Assembly: GCA_023525975.1 (NCBI GenBank)
Contig: CM042038.1
Span: 9,549,272 to 9,613,271 of the forward strand
DNA: 64,000 nt
Direction: 5' to 3'
Source of the DNA: Smallanthus sonchifolius
Lineage: Eukaryota; Streptophyta; Magnoliopsida; Asterales; Asteraceae
Shown piece after piece: positions 43,268-56,151 of this stretch; the stretch's first letter is position 1, and each line of letters opens with the position of its first letter. The notes under the pieces were generated by a model. That model did no database searches. It was not told the origin of the DNA and saw nothing but the letters and a program-made list of their open reading frames with translations. The position numbers were made by a program, and so were the translations under genes.

Positions 43268-45649
43268 TGTTAGAGCTTAAAGTGTGTGAGTGTTTGTGTG
43301 GTGGATTTGGCACCTGTCTTCTTCTTCTTCGATGAATGAGAATGATACTCGTGTACGACTCGACTCAAATCGTAGGGTTCATCTTCCATCTGATTTTTGC
43401 AGCGATTTTTTCGTTTATATATACATGCAAAATCGACATTTTCGTCTGTATGGTTATCGCTTTCTAACATTTTCGGCCACTATATTTCCATTTCTCACAT
43501 TTTTAATCCATCTTTTTATCTCTTTTTTTTTTCACAAAGCCGTCGTTGTCATTAATTAAATCACGGTTTCTTTTTTTTTTTTTTTTCTTTAAATGACTTA
43601 TTATAGTCCTTTTAAATTTCAAAAGTAACGTCATGTCATAATTGTCCATACATTTTGTTTTTTAATCAACTAAATGATAATGTTTAGAATAGACATTTTT
43701 TAAGAAGAATAACACCTCATCTCAAATTTTAAATATCACTATAAACGTATATAATGCATCTCTCTAAATAGTATGTTTTAAATAATATTCTTACGTTATG
43801 ATTGACTTTATATGGTTCGTGTTCATCCTTGAGGGTATCGGGGACAAACTCTTGAAAAACACTCAAGGATGAATGAATGTCAGCGGGTTCGGGCGGGGGT
43901 GGGGGTCCATCCTTTGATGTCGATGTCTCGTTCATGCTTTGCTTATTTATATTTAGGTGTATTTAACAATAGAAAGGGAGGCGGAAACACAAGGGATGTG
44001 TTGGTGAGCAAAGGAGAGAGGGAGGCTACAGGTGAGTAAAAAAGCGAATTAAACGAACCAAAACCAAATTAACCAAAAAAAACCGACCCAAACTAAAAAC
44101 CGATGGTTTGGTTTTATATTTTTTGAAAACCAAAAATTACGGTTCGATTTTATATCTTTCGAAAACCGAACCGAACATATACATATTAAATTTAATTATA
44201 TATATTATGTGTATGCACGTTTCAAAATATATATTATATTATGTTTTGTGTTTGTATGTTAAAAATGTATACATATTTTTGTTACGCGTATTTGCATTAA
44301 TAGTAGGTTATGATTTATATTTGTTTTTTGAATTTATAGATTGTATTGTTTATTTTTATGTTGAGTGTTTTTTAAGAAATTAATGATTTTTGTAGCCCAA
44401 AATGTTTAGGTCCAATTGTGTAATAATGAATTAATAATTAGTTAATAAAAAGAAGAAAAATTAGGCCCAAAATTTCAAACTCGAGGTGATTATTTTGGGT
44501 CATTTTCTTTCATCTCAAAAAATTTAAGCCCAATTGATTTTAAAACCGAAACCAAACCGAACCCATTGTAAAAACTGAAACCAAACGTTTTTCAAAAAAC
44601 TAAAAATCAAACTTTCGGTTTTAGGTTTGGTTTTACCCAAAACCGACCCATGCACACCCTATGGGAGACTATATATTTGAGACTAAGGAGCTAAATTTTA
44701 AGAAACGTACTTAAAAGTTTTGAATTTAGAGATGGTTTCGTCTAAAAGACATAAGGTTGCATCTAATACCATTACGAGTATGCAAAATGAGCATGGTAAA
44801 GTTATTATTTATACAATAGTTTTGCATGTTTATTGAAAAACATCTGCCATCATTTTACGAAGAGTTTATCATATTAGAATATAAGAGAAAATATTTTTCG
44901 TTATACTTTTTATCTGAGAGCATCCTTTTTTATCTTTTACAATATATAGGTAAGGGTTATCTTCGTCTCACCCTTCTCAGACCTTACTTTTAAATAAGAT
45001 TTTGTTAGGTGTGTTTGTTCGTTTAGTTTTCATTATACTTTACGTTTTTACGTTTTCAGTTTAAATAACTTTTATTATAATAACATACGAGGGCATACAA
45101 GTGTAAAGTATGAGAACGCAAATTTAAAATATGCTAAATATAATAAAAACGATATTTTATTTTACATATATAGTTTATATTTAAATCAATTTTTTTTTAT
45201 TATTCAGGAAACTACATATGTATATATCGGATTGAATTTAACAGTTAAAATATACATATTACTTTTTTATGCATGTATTGATTTAAAGACATGATTATTA
45301 TAATTTGGAATCAATGGAAAGAGTGTTTCAACACGTAACAATATTACAATAGTCATACTCCATCACATTATCTTCGTTGCAGTTAAGAATATTTTAAAAC
45401 ATGCCATTGACAAATATAATAAGGGTTCTCTTTCTCTTATGCGTAACCCTCTTTCTCATTTTTATATTTTTACTTGTCGTATCCACTCTTTTAAGCTATC
45501 AACTCATACCATCTCATATTTTTATTTTTACTTGTCGTATCCCTTTTTTGAAATTGTCAACTCAAACCATCTCACCCTTTTAGTTGCAAACTCATCACTT
45601 CAATACCATCTCACCCATGTAGTTGTCAACTTGTCACTTCAATACAAAA

Positions 45650-45960
45650 CACTTGGAGAGTGTTTTATGGTGGGGAGGATTTGGGAGTTGGTGGCTACTT
45701 GGTTGAAAGTATCGTTACCGATGATTGGGTTTTCGAATGGCTTCTGGATTGGTTCGATAATATTAATCTCGCAAGGAATAAGAAGGAGCTTCTTGGATCG
45801 ATTATTTTTGTGGTTTGGTGGGCGGCTTGGAATCTAAGGATGATGTGGTGTTCTTGAAGAATCAGATCAAAAAGTCGTTTTTTGATGAAGTTGTGACTTT
45901 TTTTTCTATGGTTTGGTAGTAGAAACAGTAAATGTAAGATTTTTAATTTGGACATAGTGG
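45650..45960 (+). pseudogene. LINE C-terminal fragment, right copy
   Basis: Same remnant as at 32620. The frame 45660-45857 gives VESIVTDDWVFEWLLDWFDN and ELLGSIIFVVWWAAWNLR, then breaks at the same place as its twin. Confidence 0.6.
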
Positions 45961-46089
45961 TTACAAAACCCTTTAAACTTTATCTAATGTTAACCTAATT
46001 GAAGCAAACAATAATACTAAGTAGCCACCGCCCCCAGCTACCACTAAAGTTAACCTAATTGAAGTCAAGCCAAAGTACGGGGGCCGGTG

Positions 46090-47350
46090 AATACCAAAAG
46101 CGATGTGCCCCACTAAAAATCTCTAACCTTTATTCGAAGTCTCCATGACTCATATCACTAATCATGATCTTAGAGAGGTGTAAGTCTAACAACCCTAATA
46201 TGTTTGTCTCATGTCAATTTAGTCTGCCTCTACACATCTTCCCCTCCATTGTGATAGATTTCCACGCTCCTTATAGGTGTTGTCATATGTCTCCTTCGAA
46301 CCATCTCAATCTCCCCTCTCTTATCTAATCTAAAGTGAGTGCTACCCCTAATCTAGCCCTAAAAACTTCATTATGTTCTCGCGCATTCACCTCAATATCC
46401 TCATCTCTGCTGCATCTAGCTAGCTTGGTTCTTCTTAATTGCCCAACAGTCGGTTATGTATAACACAGTCAGCTGAATTTTAACTCTATAGAATTCCCTT
46501 TTAATCTATTTGGAAACCTCTTGTCACACAAAACACATGTGGTTGCCCTCTACTTGCATCAACTTGCCTACACGCGGGGGCTATATCGTAGTCCACTTCC
46601 TCGTCACTTTGAACCCAAGACCCTAAGTATATGAACGTTTTTGTCTATGGTACCATTGGACCTTCAATACTAAGTTAGGTGTCCTCCTAAATGTTCGCAC
46701 TGTTAAAGTTACAATGAAGGTACTCGAGTTTAGAGCGACTTATCTTTAAACCTTTGTATTATAAGGCTGCATACCACTCCTCTAGCCTCTCGTTCATATT
46801 CAAATTACTTTCTACTACTAGCACAATATGATAAGCGAATAACATGTATCACAGGATAGCCTCATAAATCGACTTGGACAATTTATCCAAGACTACTACA
46901 AAAAAAACGACCTCAACGCGGACTTGTATCGGGAAGAAATTTGTATCCCGCACAGGTGCACGGACGCTTGTTTTTGCCTCATCATACATATCACTAACTA
47001 CCTCTATATATCTTCTATGGATCCCTCTCCCCTCCAGACTATCCCAAATAACTCATCGTGACACACTATCTTAGGCCTTTTCTAGGTCAATAAACATTGT
47101 AAATCTTGCTTCTTCTCCCTATATTTTCTCATTAATCTCCTTAGAATGTGGTGTGGACCGCCCTGGCATAAAACCAAATTGGTTTACTATTATAACATGT
47201 GTTTCTCTTCTAATTCTTGTTTCAATTTCTCTTTCCCACAATGTCATTGTATTACTTAGTAGTTTAATCCTCCTATATCTAACACAACATTGAGCGTCTC
47301 TTTTATACTTATATAGAGGAACTAAGACAATATTTCTCACATATATTGTT
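46090..47350 (-). pseudogene. LINE reverse transcriptase relic, right copy (continuous)
   Basis: Right-copy counterpart of the two fragments above, here uninterrupted. The RT blocks lie at 47340-47119 (RIKLLSNTMTLWEREIE, FGFMPGRST), with the later YLGS block near 46640. Several stops and frameshifts are shared with the left copy, so it was already dead before the duplication. Confidence 0.8.
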
Positions 47351-47361
47351 CACACACATTA

Positions 47362-48719
47362 CATTAGTTATGCAAGATTCGTTTATTACGAGGAGATTTA
47401 AAGGGTAAATTTTGTTTTTGGCTCATGTGGTTTAACATGTTTAACCCTTTTAATTCAAAAATAAATCTATTAACATATCAGACTTTGAGATTGTATTTTT
47501 TTAACCATTTCAGTTCATGACACTAACCATGTTAACTTGTTCTTTTAAGTATAGGAACATTTTAGTCATTTTTTTTCCTAAGTGAACTAGTTTAACCTTT
47601 TTCAGTCCAGCAAAAAAAATTTTAAGCTTTTTAATTAAAACTTTTTTTCTACTCTTTTAAAAACGTTTTTTTTTTTACCTTTTTAAAATCATTTTTTTTA
47701 GTTTTTTCCCCGTAAAAACGTCTTTTTGAACCTTTTTAAAAACTTTTTTTTACTTGTTGTATACCTTAAATTATGAAAGACACTAAGGTTTACAACAAAA
47801 GTTTTTAATAGTTTTAGAAAAGTCAAATTTATACGAAATGAGTTCGAGCATACGTCTTTTGTTAATCTTTTTAAAAACATTTTTTTACTTGTTGTATACC
47901 TTAAATTATCGAATATCGAATTGCTTACACCCCTAAAAAAATATACATCACAGTAGTTTTAGCAAAGATGAATACCAATACGGTAAAATAACAAAGATAT
48001 ATCAAAACTATTTTGATAAAATTTATAGAAAGTAGACTTCGTCTGAAACATTTACCACATGAAAAGACACTAAGGTATACAACAAAAGTATAAATTTGAG
48101 CTAAAATACAATAAACAATTTCTATAAATACTAAGAATAAATGTAATTTTATACACGTCTAAATATCTAATGGATGATTTGTGTATGAATTTTTAAGGTT
48201 GATATTTGAGAGGAGCCGAAGAAAGACAAGAACAAAGGTGTGATGAAAGGTTCGCCATACACGTGTCCTTAGGAAAACGATTCACATGTGATGTTCCTTA
48301 AGTTAAGTTAGGTGGCATGTTCATTTTTTGTGTCTTTTGTCGTTTAGTCCTTGAAGAACTGACAAGTGTCATTTTTGTCCACATTACTTTGGATCTATAT
48401 CAACCACATTAGTTTTACCAATGATGTCTAATCTTCTGCTCACTTTAATAAATTATTAGTTATCTAATTCAATATATCCCTTTTAAAAATTATTATCTTA
48501 AAAAGGTAATATATTTTTTTAGTCCACGTTAAAATTGTAGCAATTAATTAAGAGTTAGTTATACCGATGGTTAGTAACACCATTTGTTATGTTAATATTG
48601 TAAGTTTAGTCTATAACTCTGAAAAACTACATTAACAGTTAACTAAAATATAACACGAGTGGTATTTGTAGTTGATGACCATTAAATTTTCCTATTAATT
48701 TTTTTTAAAATGACCGTTA
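47362..48719. other. AT-rich intergenic sequence
   Basis: T-runs with CTTTTTAAAAAC words, and a repeated ACTTGTTGTATACCTTAAATTAT (about 47752 and 47888). No gene or definable element was found. Confidence 0.4.
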
Positions 48720-49180
48720 TACCCTTAGACCATCCGGTATGGGAACCCAAATGCACGGCGTGATCCTATGTGGATGGAAAATCACGGCGTGACTTTCTGG
48801 GGTACACCACCCCCTTACCACGTGATTAGCCACGTGATCAACTGGCGAGATTTTTATCACACATGAATTGAAACATTTTTAGTCGTTCAACGGCTTTTGA
48901 TTTTCTTTTTACCGTTTACGTTAAAAAAAAATAATAATAAGTTTAATTTTTATTTTTTTTACCGTTTACATTAAAAAAAAGTTTAATTTTTATTTTTTTA
49001 CCCACTATAAATACCAAATATATTCATTTTACACACACTCATTTCTACTCTACTTCTAACAAAAATCATAGTAACGATCCAGATTTTTATGCTCAATACG
49101 CGGCTCGGGATAACGCGTTCATGACCACGCAAATGATCCAAAATGTTCAAAATCTTTAATCGGATTAAAGTATATTTAAC
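48720..49180 (+). mobile_element. possible DNA-transposon remnant with promoter-like start
   Basis: CACGGCGTGATCC and CACGTGATTAGCCACGTGAT words are followed by a TATA-like CACTATAAATACC at 49004 and a short frame (SNDPDFYAQYAARDNAFMTT then QMIQNVQNL) ending near 49158. The layout resembles the 5' end of a PIF/Harbinger-type element, but no transposase motif is present. Confidence 0.3.
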
Positions 49181-49683
49181 ATTAGGTTTATTACATGTGA
49201 CAAATTTAAAGAATGAGGTAAGTGTAATTTGTACTTTCTTTTCATTTATTTACTATGTTAGAATTTTGTATTACACATGTTAAATAAATATAATGTCATA
49301 TATAGTTAGTAAAAAAAATTTATATTTTTAAATCCGTTATTACAAAATGTCATATATAGTTAGTAAAAAAAATTTATATTTTTAAATCCGTTATTACAAA
49401 ATGTCATATATAGTTAGTGATAAAAAAATTATATTTTTAAATTCGTTATTAACACCGCGGGTTGAATAAACATGTGTATTACACGAGTTGAATAAAATAT
49501 AATGTAATCTGTTAACACATATACTCGTTAAAATATGTCTTTAAAAAAATAAACTTTGACGTGACAATTATAAGTTCTGTTAAGTTAACTTTTAATTTTT
49601 TTTTCAATTATTTGTTAATTTTTTTATGTAATTGATAAATGTTAAATATATTAAATTCATTTAGTTAATGATATAATAACAAT

Positions 49684-50000
49684 CGCGTTGCGGCTGCGTC
49701 GAATTTATACGGCAGGAAGCTGAACTTAAACGGTTAAGTAAAAAAAATTATGAAAAAAGATTTTAAATGGAACTAGGAATTTTGCCCGCTTCGCATTGCG
49801 GCGGCGTCGAATTTATACGACAGTAAGCTTAACCTAAACGGTTGAATAAAAAAATTACTATTTAGAAAATGAAACGGGAAACGGGTTAAAAACGCTCGCG
49901 GTGTGGCTGCGTCGAATTTATACGGCAGGAAGCTGAACTTAAACGTTTGAGTAAAACAAATACTATTTAGAAAATGAAACGGGATATGGTTTAAAAACGT
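49684..50000 (+). repeat. three-copy repeat of about 106 bp
   Basis: GGCTGCGTCGAATTTATACG followed by GCAGGAAGCTGAACTTAAACG recurs at about 49692, 49800 and 49908. CTAG at 49773 followed by GAATTTTGCCCGC and GCGG marks a minus-strand 3' end of the second Helitron family inside the array. Confidence 0.75.
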
Positions 50001-50210
50001 ATATTATATATAGTATGAGGGGTGAAAAATAAAAATCTTTAAAAAAATAATAAAATGTAAGTTACAATTCAAAACCTAACGTGTTTAAAGAGGATAATAA
50101 CGTGACTTTGATTCTCTTCTTCAGATAAGTTGAAAAAAAATTTCTACCAATCGAACTCAACTTTCTAGCCGACCAATTTATTAGCTTAATTAGATAGTTT
50201 TATTATATAA

Positions 50211-50577
50211 CTACGTTAAATTCTCGTATGTTACACGGGTTAAATAAATATAATTATAATATTATATATTAAGTAATAAAAAAATTATTTTTTAAAAACT
50301 CGTGTTTTTATACGGGTTGAATAACCTGTGAAATACAATATAATCTGTTAACACATACACTTATCAAAATAGGTCGGGAGATTTATTAATACAAAGATTA
50401 GTATTTTCTTTAAAAAAATATTATTAATAAAATATAGAGTTGTATTAATAAGAAATATGTGTATTTAATGAAAATATAGATGTGTATTTAATAAGAGAGA
50501 CAGGGAAAAAAATGATGAGATTGAATATGGAGGTGACATGTGGCATTAAAAAAACTTTATTTATTATATAGTATAGA
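50211..50577 (-). mobile_element. non-autonomous Helitron
   Basis: The minus-strand 3' end is a hairpin near 50222-50240 (CCCGTGTAACATACGAG) next to a degenerate CTAG. The 5' head is TCTATACTATATAATAAA ending at 50577, then GCCACATGTCACC. Same family as 29877-30313. No genes inside. Confidence 0.65.
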
Positions 50578-50605
50578 TGCAAGAAAAACTTATTATATAA
50601 TATCA

Positions 50606-51055
50606 CTAGGTTAAAATCCCGTGTATTACACGGTTTGATAAAATGTAATATTATATACTTAGTAATAAAAAAATTTTATTTTAAAAAACTTGTGTATTGC
50701 ACGGGTTGATAAAATATAATGTTATATACTTAATAATAAAAAGTTTATATCTTTAAAAATCCTTATATCACATGGTTTGAATATATTAATTTCCATTTAT
50801 ATATATAATTTGACTTAGATCACTCTTTAGTTAAAAACAAAAGTTACATAATTAAATTTCAGAGTTTCTTAAAATAAGAAATAATTTAAAATAAATGTGT
50901 TTTATTAGTATAATATTTTTCTTTAAATATAAATCATTGTTAAAAAAAGAGAGGTGTATTTAATAAGAGAGAAAGACGAGGAAAAATAGTGAGGAGATGT
51001 GGACGCGAAACGTGGCATAAATGATTTTTATTTATTATATAGTATAGATATAGAT
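50606..51055 (-). mobile_element. non-autonomous Helitron
   Basis: CTAG at 50606-50609 with hairpin CCGTGTAATACACGG ten bases inside. The 5' head TCTATACTATATAATAAA is near 51048, merging into a (GATATA)n run, so the outer end is uncertain by about ten bases. About 30 bases separate it from the previous Helitron in the same orientation. Confidence 0.75.
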
Positions 51056-51059
51056 ATAG

Positions 51060-52590
51060 ATATAGATATAGATATTGATAAAGTAAACATTTAATAATAA
51101 AGTAAATATTTTTAAGTGAGACATACTCTGTGTCAATAATTTCACACATATAGTTATGAGATATATGAATATTTAATCGCATATCTATTTTACTTGCTTA
51201 AACTCTAAATATGTTCGTTATGTACGTGAATTGTACTGCTCGTGTTCGGATTGACCGGTACAAATAGATTTACACATAACATGAATTAAAGGATCTTTAC
51301 ATTAATAGTGTCACGTAACTCTCCTATTCATTGCATTTTAATATATTTGTTCTACTATTTGATCGTGACATTGGTTCAAACTAAAGTCACAAAAATCTCT
51401 ATCAGTTTGTTAAAGATTTCATGAAATTAGAATCTCACACACAAAATAGAAAGTACGATAATGTTATTAATTGTGTGTTTATAAAATTGAAAAATGAATT
51501 TGAAATTCAAAATTGATTCATATGACCAAATTGAAGGAAATTACAAGTAATGAGTTTTAAATTTGGAAGATGTTACAATATATGGATTTAAAAATCTGGT
51601 AATTCTAGCTAATCATTTTGGCTTACTTTTAGCTAATCAATTTAGTTAATCATTTTGGGTTAATTATGTAATTAAAATTAACAATATGAATAAATTCATA
51701 TAGTTTAATTTAAAATTGTTATCTAAATATAAAAGGGTTAAAATTATTATAAGTATAATATTTATACTTAATAGTTACTACTTATTAATTAAGGTTAGTT
51801 TTTTTTATATTTTACATAAAAGAAAAAAAGTTACTGCTATTATAACATGAGATGAGAATAATATAATGTTTTATTATTAAGTTGAATTTTTTTTTTACTT
51901 CTTCATTGATTTCTAACTAAATAATAAATACACTAAATTTTTAACATGATGGAATAAAAATGACATCATAATAAATGATAGTAATAAGTTCAAACTCCAA
52001 AATTTAATAAAAAAGAAGTTTCAATTTATTTTATATAATGAAATGAGTATAGTGGGAGACAAAAGGTCTATGAGAATAGTAAATGGATATAAATGATATT
52101 TGGAGGGGGGAATAGGTGATGATACACTCAAAGTATTCTTTTATTAGATAGTAAAGATGTACAAAAGAGTTGACTATACGAATAAAACTCTATAAGAACT
52201 GAAATATCCCTAGTTCTATATACATAAATCATATTATTTCTTCTACTACAGAGACGTAAAACAACACAATAATATTCTAACATACTACAAACAAGTGAAA
52301 TTTCACCGAAGCCATATGATGATATCATTTGTCGGTGTAAGGCTATAAGAAACTAGGTGTGAGTAAAAGACTTCATAGTCGGATCATCGACGGAAGTTAC
52401 TGAAGGAATAACAAATTCATTGATAGAAGATCGGGATATTACCGACGGATCACTAATGACAATATCGTTGGTTCAATAAGATCGTTTCACTGACAAATCA
52501 CCTACAGTTTATCCCGTTGATGAAACTTATTTGAAATAAAAAACATTGATGACTTTCTATTAATCAAAATAACATCTATATATATATATA
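51060..52590. other. AT-rich sequence with a truncated Helitron head
   Basis: No gene was recognised. A minus-strand Helitron 5' head (TTACTATCTAATAAAAG) ends near 52157 but its 3' terminus was not found. Confidence 0.4.
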
Positions 52591-52591
52591 T

Positions 52592-53621
52592 ATCTTACTT
52601 ATCTAATAAATGAAAATCTCAAGTGACACGTGTCATTCATTGAGGGCATGAGAAATTTTTTTTTCATGCCTAAACTACAACACCATAAAATTTGGTCAAA
52701 GATTATGCATTTAAAGAATATAATAATCAATTAAATAAAGAAAACATAATTTTTTTTATTATATTTTTTATATTATTTATGTTACAAATCCCTCTTTGTG
52801 AATTTAATTTTTTTTTCAATAAACAAAACTACATAATAAAATTGGGAAGTAATGATGTCGAATTTAAATCAATATTTTACGTTTTCAAAAAGAAATCTCG
52901 AAGCTTATAATATTAATATTTTATATATTTAATAATTTTTTTTAATATATTTTGTAAATCTATCTATTTTAATAAACAAAAATAAAATTGGCCACGTGTC
53001 ACTATATGATACAATCTCACAATTATTTTTTCTGTATCTCTCTTTTATTAAATACATTTATCTCTTTCTCTTATTAACTACGTCACTATCTTTTCAAAAA
53101 TTTTCATATTAAGTATTAAGCAGATAAGGAAATTAGAGAGTAAATTTGAATAATTACATTAATCATAAATATTAATTAACAATCACAAATATAATTATAG
53201 ATACCATTTAAAATAATTAATTTTTTTTAATTTCGTTTCTATTTTAAAATTTTTATTTTAATTATTTTTTATAAACCAATTATATTTGATAAAAAATTGT
53301 TTAAACTTGATGAATTCTCTTGTCTATACCTTTAAATTAGGGAAGATTTTACTTAAATTACCAATTTTTTTTATTTCATCTTATATTTAAATTAGAATAG
53401 GTTATATCAAACTATATTTAAGAACTTGGCTTAATATATTACAAAAAAGTTCTAATGATGCTCATTTTCTTATTCTCTAATTTACAAAATTGAAGTTGTA
53501 TCAAGAATTATAAATTAAGTTAAAAAATGTTATTCATATTTATGAATTGATGTAAAAAAACATATTTATGAATCATATCGTTTCAATATACAACCAGTGT
53601 AATACACGGGATTCAACCTAG
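52592..53621 (+). mobile_element. nested or adjoining Helitrons
   Basis: Two plus-strand 5' heads occur: TTACTTATCTAATAAATG at 52594 followed by GACACGTGTC, and TCTATCTATTTTAATAAAC at 52959 followed by CCACGTGTCAC. One 3' end is shared: hairpin-like GTGTAATACACGGG and CTAG at 53618-53621, followed by T. The 52959-53621 element (663 bp) is the complete one. The first is truncated by it. Confidence 0.65.
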
Positions 53622-53964
53622 TTATATAAATATAGAATTTGATAGAACATTTGTCACTCTCTTATACATCTTCATCTTTTTTCTCGCATGTAAGATTTAG
53701 AGATTAAAAAAATAAATATTAAATAGTTAGTAATGAAGAAAAAATAAGACGGAAAAAGAATTTTGGGCTCACAAAATTATGACACGTGACGCAACAAGTT
53801 ACTTATTTAACAGGTATAGATATATATATACACACACACTTTTCTATCGCTTAAATCACCTAAAATTATTTAAAACTCTTTTAATTTAAAAAATATGATA
53901 CATAATAATTTTTTAATGAAAAGGTTTTATTGAGGATGCTAGGTACGCGTATACTTATATAGTA

Positions 53965-54352
53965 GAGGAAGGTTCAAAAGGGAACCAATAAAAAAGAGAG
54001 AAACGGGGAACCATATAAAAAACTCATAAAAAAACTCAATTTTACATGTGAAAAAACTCATTTGTACGTAATTTTTTTCAAAGCTTTTGCATATAAACAC
54101 TTGAATAAGCCATTCTAACAAAAAAAATAGTTTCTATGAAAAAAAAAATTAACCTTTTTTTAACATTTTTTTTATTTTTTTTTAATTTTAATTTTTTTTA
54201 TTACAACGGCTTCCAAATATGTTTATATGCAAAAGTTTCGAAGAAAATTACGTAAAAAGGAGTTTTTCACATGTGAAAATGAGTTTTTTACATGTGAAAC
54301 ACATGGTTCCCAGTTTCCCATTTTTTTGATGGTTTCCCAAAGAACCTTCCCC
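53965..54352. mobile_element. Mutator-type MITE with very long inverted repeats
   Basis: 388 bp between TTATATAGTA (53955-53964) and TTATCTAGTA (54353-54362), an almost perfect 10-bp flank. The two halves are inverted copies over roughly 150-170 bp: GGAAGGTTCnnnAGGGAACC, AAACTCATTT, ACATGTGAAAAA, TACGTAATTTT and TTTTGCATATAAACA all recur in reverse complement. Long inverted ends with a 9-10 bp duplication fit the Mutator group. Confidence 0.75.
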
Positions 54353-54370
54353 TTATCTAGTATATCATCA

Positions 54371-55040
54371 CTAATTTAGAACATGTGTAATACACATATA
54401 ATGAAAAATATCAATACATAGTTGGGTTTCGAAAGTACGTTAATTACTATTTAATATAATTTAAATTTCATGTACTATTTGATTGAAAATAAATGTTAGA
54501 TAATTAGATTTTAATTTTTTTTATAACAAGGGACGATTTAAAATAAATGGGTTTTATTAATATAAAATTATAAGTTTTTTTATATATTTCTCCTCTTAAC
54601 TTTCTTAATAACATATATACTCAATCATAAAAATCAATTACATATTTACCCAATGCTTCCACAATTACCTATTTACCCTTATATGTAAATTGATATATTT
54701 AGGAGGTGAATATATGTAAATATTACTTTAATTGGTTCATTAAGGGTAAAATAATAATTCAATAAGTTATTTTAAATGAATTGGTTAAATATGTAATATA
54801 TAAGTTTTAGGAAGGGGAAATATGTAGTTAAAATTAAGTGTTGAGTAAATATGTAATAAATGAACTTAGGAAGGGGATATATGTAAATGACCCTAAAATT
54901 ATTATTTATTTTCAAAATATATTATTATTAAATATTGAGGTGTATTTAATAAGAAAGAGACGGGAAAAAAATGAAGAGAACGAATATGAAGACAACACTT
55001 GACATAAAAAATATTTATTTATTAGATAATATAGATATAG
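54371..55040 (-). mobile_element. degenerate Helitron
   Basis: The minus-strand 3' end keeps the hairpin ATGTGTATTACACAT near 54382-54396 and a CTAA-like end. The 5' head TCTATATTATCTAATAAA is near 55030. The interior is AT-rich and non-coding. Confidence 0.5.
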
Positions 55041-55460
55041 ATATAAATTATTATAGCGTATTCAAATGCAATCCATACGACGTGTTTCGTGTTCTTTGTA
55101 ATTGATATTTAAAAAAATGTATATTCTATAATTAACCTTTGAATATACGGGTCCCATGACTATTTATAGTCAAAGTTCAAGCAATTATTGGTTGATAGAT
55201 GGTGACCCTTATTGTACACGTATTAAGCGAACCATTTAAATCTAAAATATTAAAACATGCAAAACAAAAAACATGACGTGTTTTCATAATTTAATCGACC
55301 GCCTGGTTATATATAAATTTAAAAAATTTAGAGATGTTAGTATACGTTAGAGGCCATTACTAACATTCTTAAATACCAAGGTCGGTGTCCAATGAGGAGG
55401 CATCACCTCACCAAAATATTATAATGCTTAAATGTGATTTGTTTTATTAAAATGTGCTAA
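55041..55460. other. AT-rich intergenic sequence
   Basis: No gene or repeat end was recognised. Confidence 0.4.
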
Positions 55461-55464
55461 AGAT

Positions 55465-55520
55465 AGTTTGGTTGGAGTGGTAGACATCATGGTTGTTGAG
55501 GGTTTCGAGTCCCATTTTCT
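55465..55520 (+). repeat. tRNA-like SINE head, degenerate
   Basis: TTGGTTGGAGTGGTAGAC resembles a polymerase III A box, and GGGTTTCGAGTCCC at 55500-55513 resembles a B box with one extra T. It is followed by long T-runs. It is too diverged to be a working tRNA gene. Confidence 0.4.
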
Positions 55521-55787
55521 ATTTTTTTTTATTTTTTCTTTATTTATTTAAATGTGATTTTTTATTACTATACACTAAAGGGTGTTCGAGTCCCATATAT
55601 GATATTTTTTTCTTTTTTTCTCAATTGCTTTTTTTTCTTACGTCTTTTTTACGCGATACTTTTTTTTTCTATTTATACTTAATCGTCACAACTTCGTAAG
55701 TTTCTTTTATTTACTTAGTCGCTTCAATGTCACCGCCGCAACACACATGGCTACGCAAACGCGCAGGCAAAACTTAATCAAAGATTG

Positions 55788-55880
55788 GTGTTGGTGTAGT
55801 GGTTTGAAGCATGTGCTCTTTGTCCTCCTTTATTGTTCAGGTCATGGGTTCGAAACCTATGGCTACTAAAAAAAATTTCT
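55788..55880 (+). mobile_element. tRNA-derived SINE head
   Basis: A box TGGTGTAGTGG at 55792-55802 and a perfect B box GGTTCGAAACC at 55847-55857, spaced as in a tRNA gene. The sequence cannot fold a full cloverleaf (no acceptor-stem match), so a SINE head is the better reading than a tRNA gene. It is followed by an A-run and a tandem duplication. Confidence 0.65.
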
Positions 55881-56151
55881 TTGTTTTTTTATTTCTTTTG
55901 ATTATTTCTTTTTTAATTATTAGGCTCAATGTGAGACACATAATACATTTTTGTATCTATGATTCGATCTTCAAAACCGATCCGCCTCGAATTCGAACGT
56001 TACTTTTATGTAAAAAAAATTCTTTGTTTTTTTTATTTCTTTTGATTATTTCTTTTTTAATTATTAGGCTCAATGTGAGAGACATAATACATTTTTGTAT
56101 CTATAGTTCGATCTTCAAAACCTATCCGCCTCGAATTCGTACGTTACTTTC
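55868..56151 (+). repeat. tandem duplication of about 144 bp
   Basis: 55868-56007 and 56012-56151 are nearly identical: AAAAAAAATTTCTTTG ... AATTATTAGGCTCAATGTG ... CCGCCTCGAATTCGNACG. The 118-codon frame over it translates a T-rich repeat twice and is not a membrane protein gene. Confidence 0.9.

Larger units (their letters stand above)
43157..47361 (+). repeat. tandem segmental duplication, right copy (uninterrupted)
   Basis: It begins AAATTTGAGCTAGTAACG directly after the end of the left copy and ends ...CACACACATTA at 47361. It keeps the pre-insertion state at each point where the left copy carries a transposon: 45168/45169 (Helitron), 45232-45240 (Mutator-like), 45359-45366 (hAT) and about 46951-46960 (Tekay). 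Divergence from the left copy looks like a few percent by eye. Confidence 0.93.

Noticed and set aside
55792..55857. tRNA gene
   Set aside because: A and B boxes are present but no acceptor or anticodon stem forms; a SINE head explains it better.
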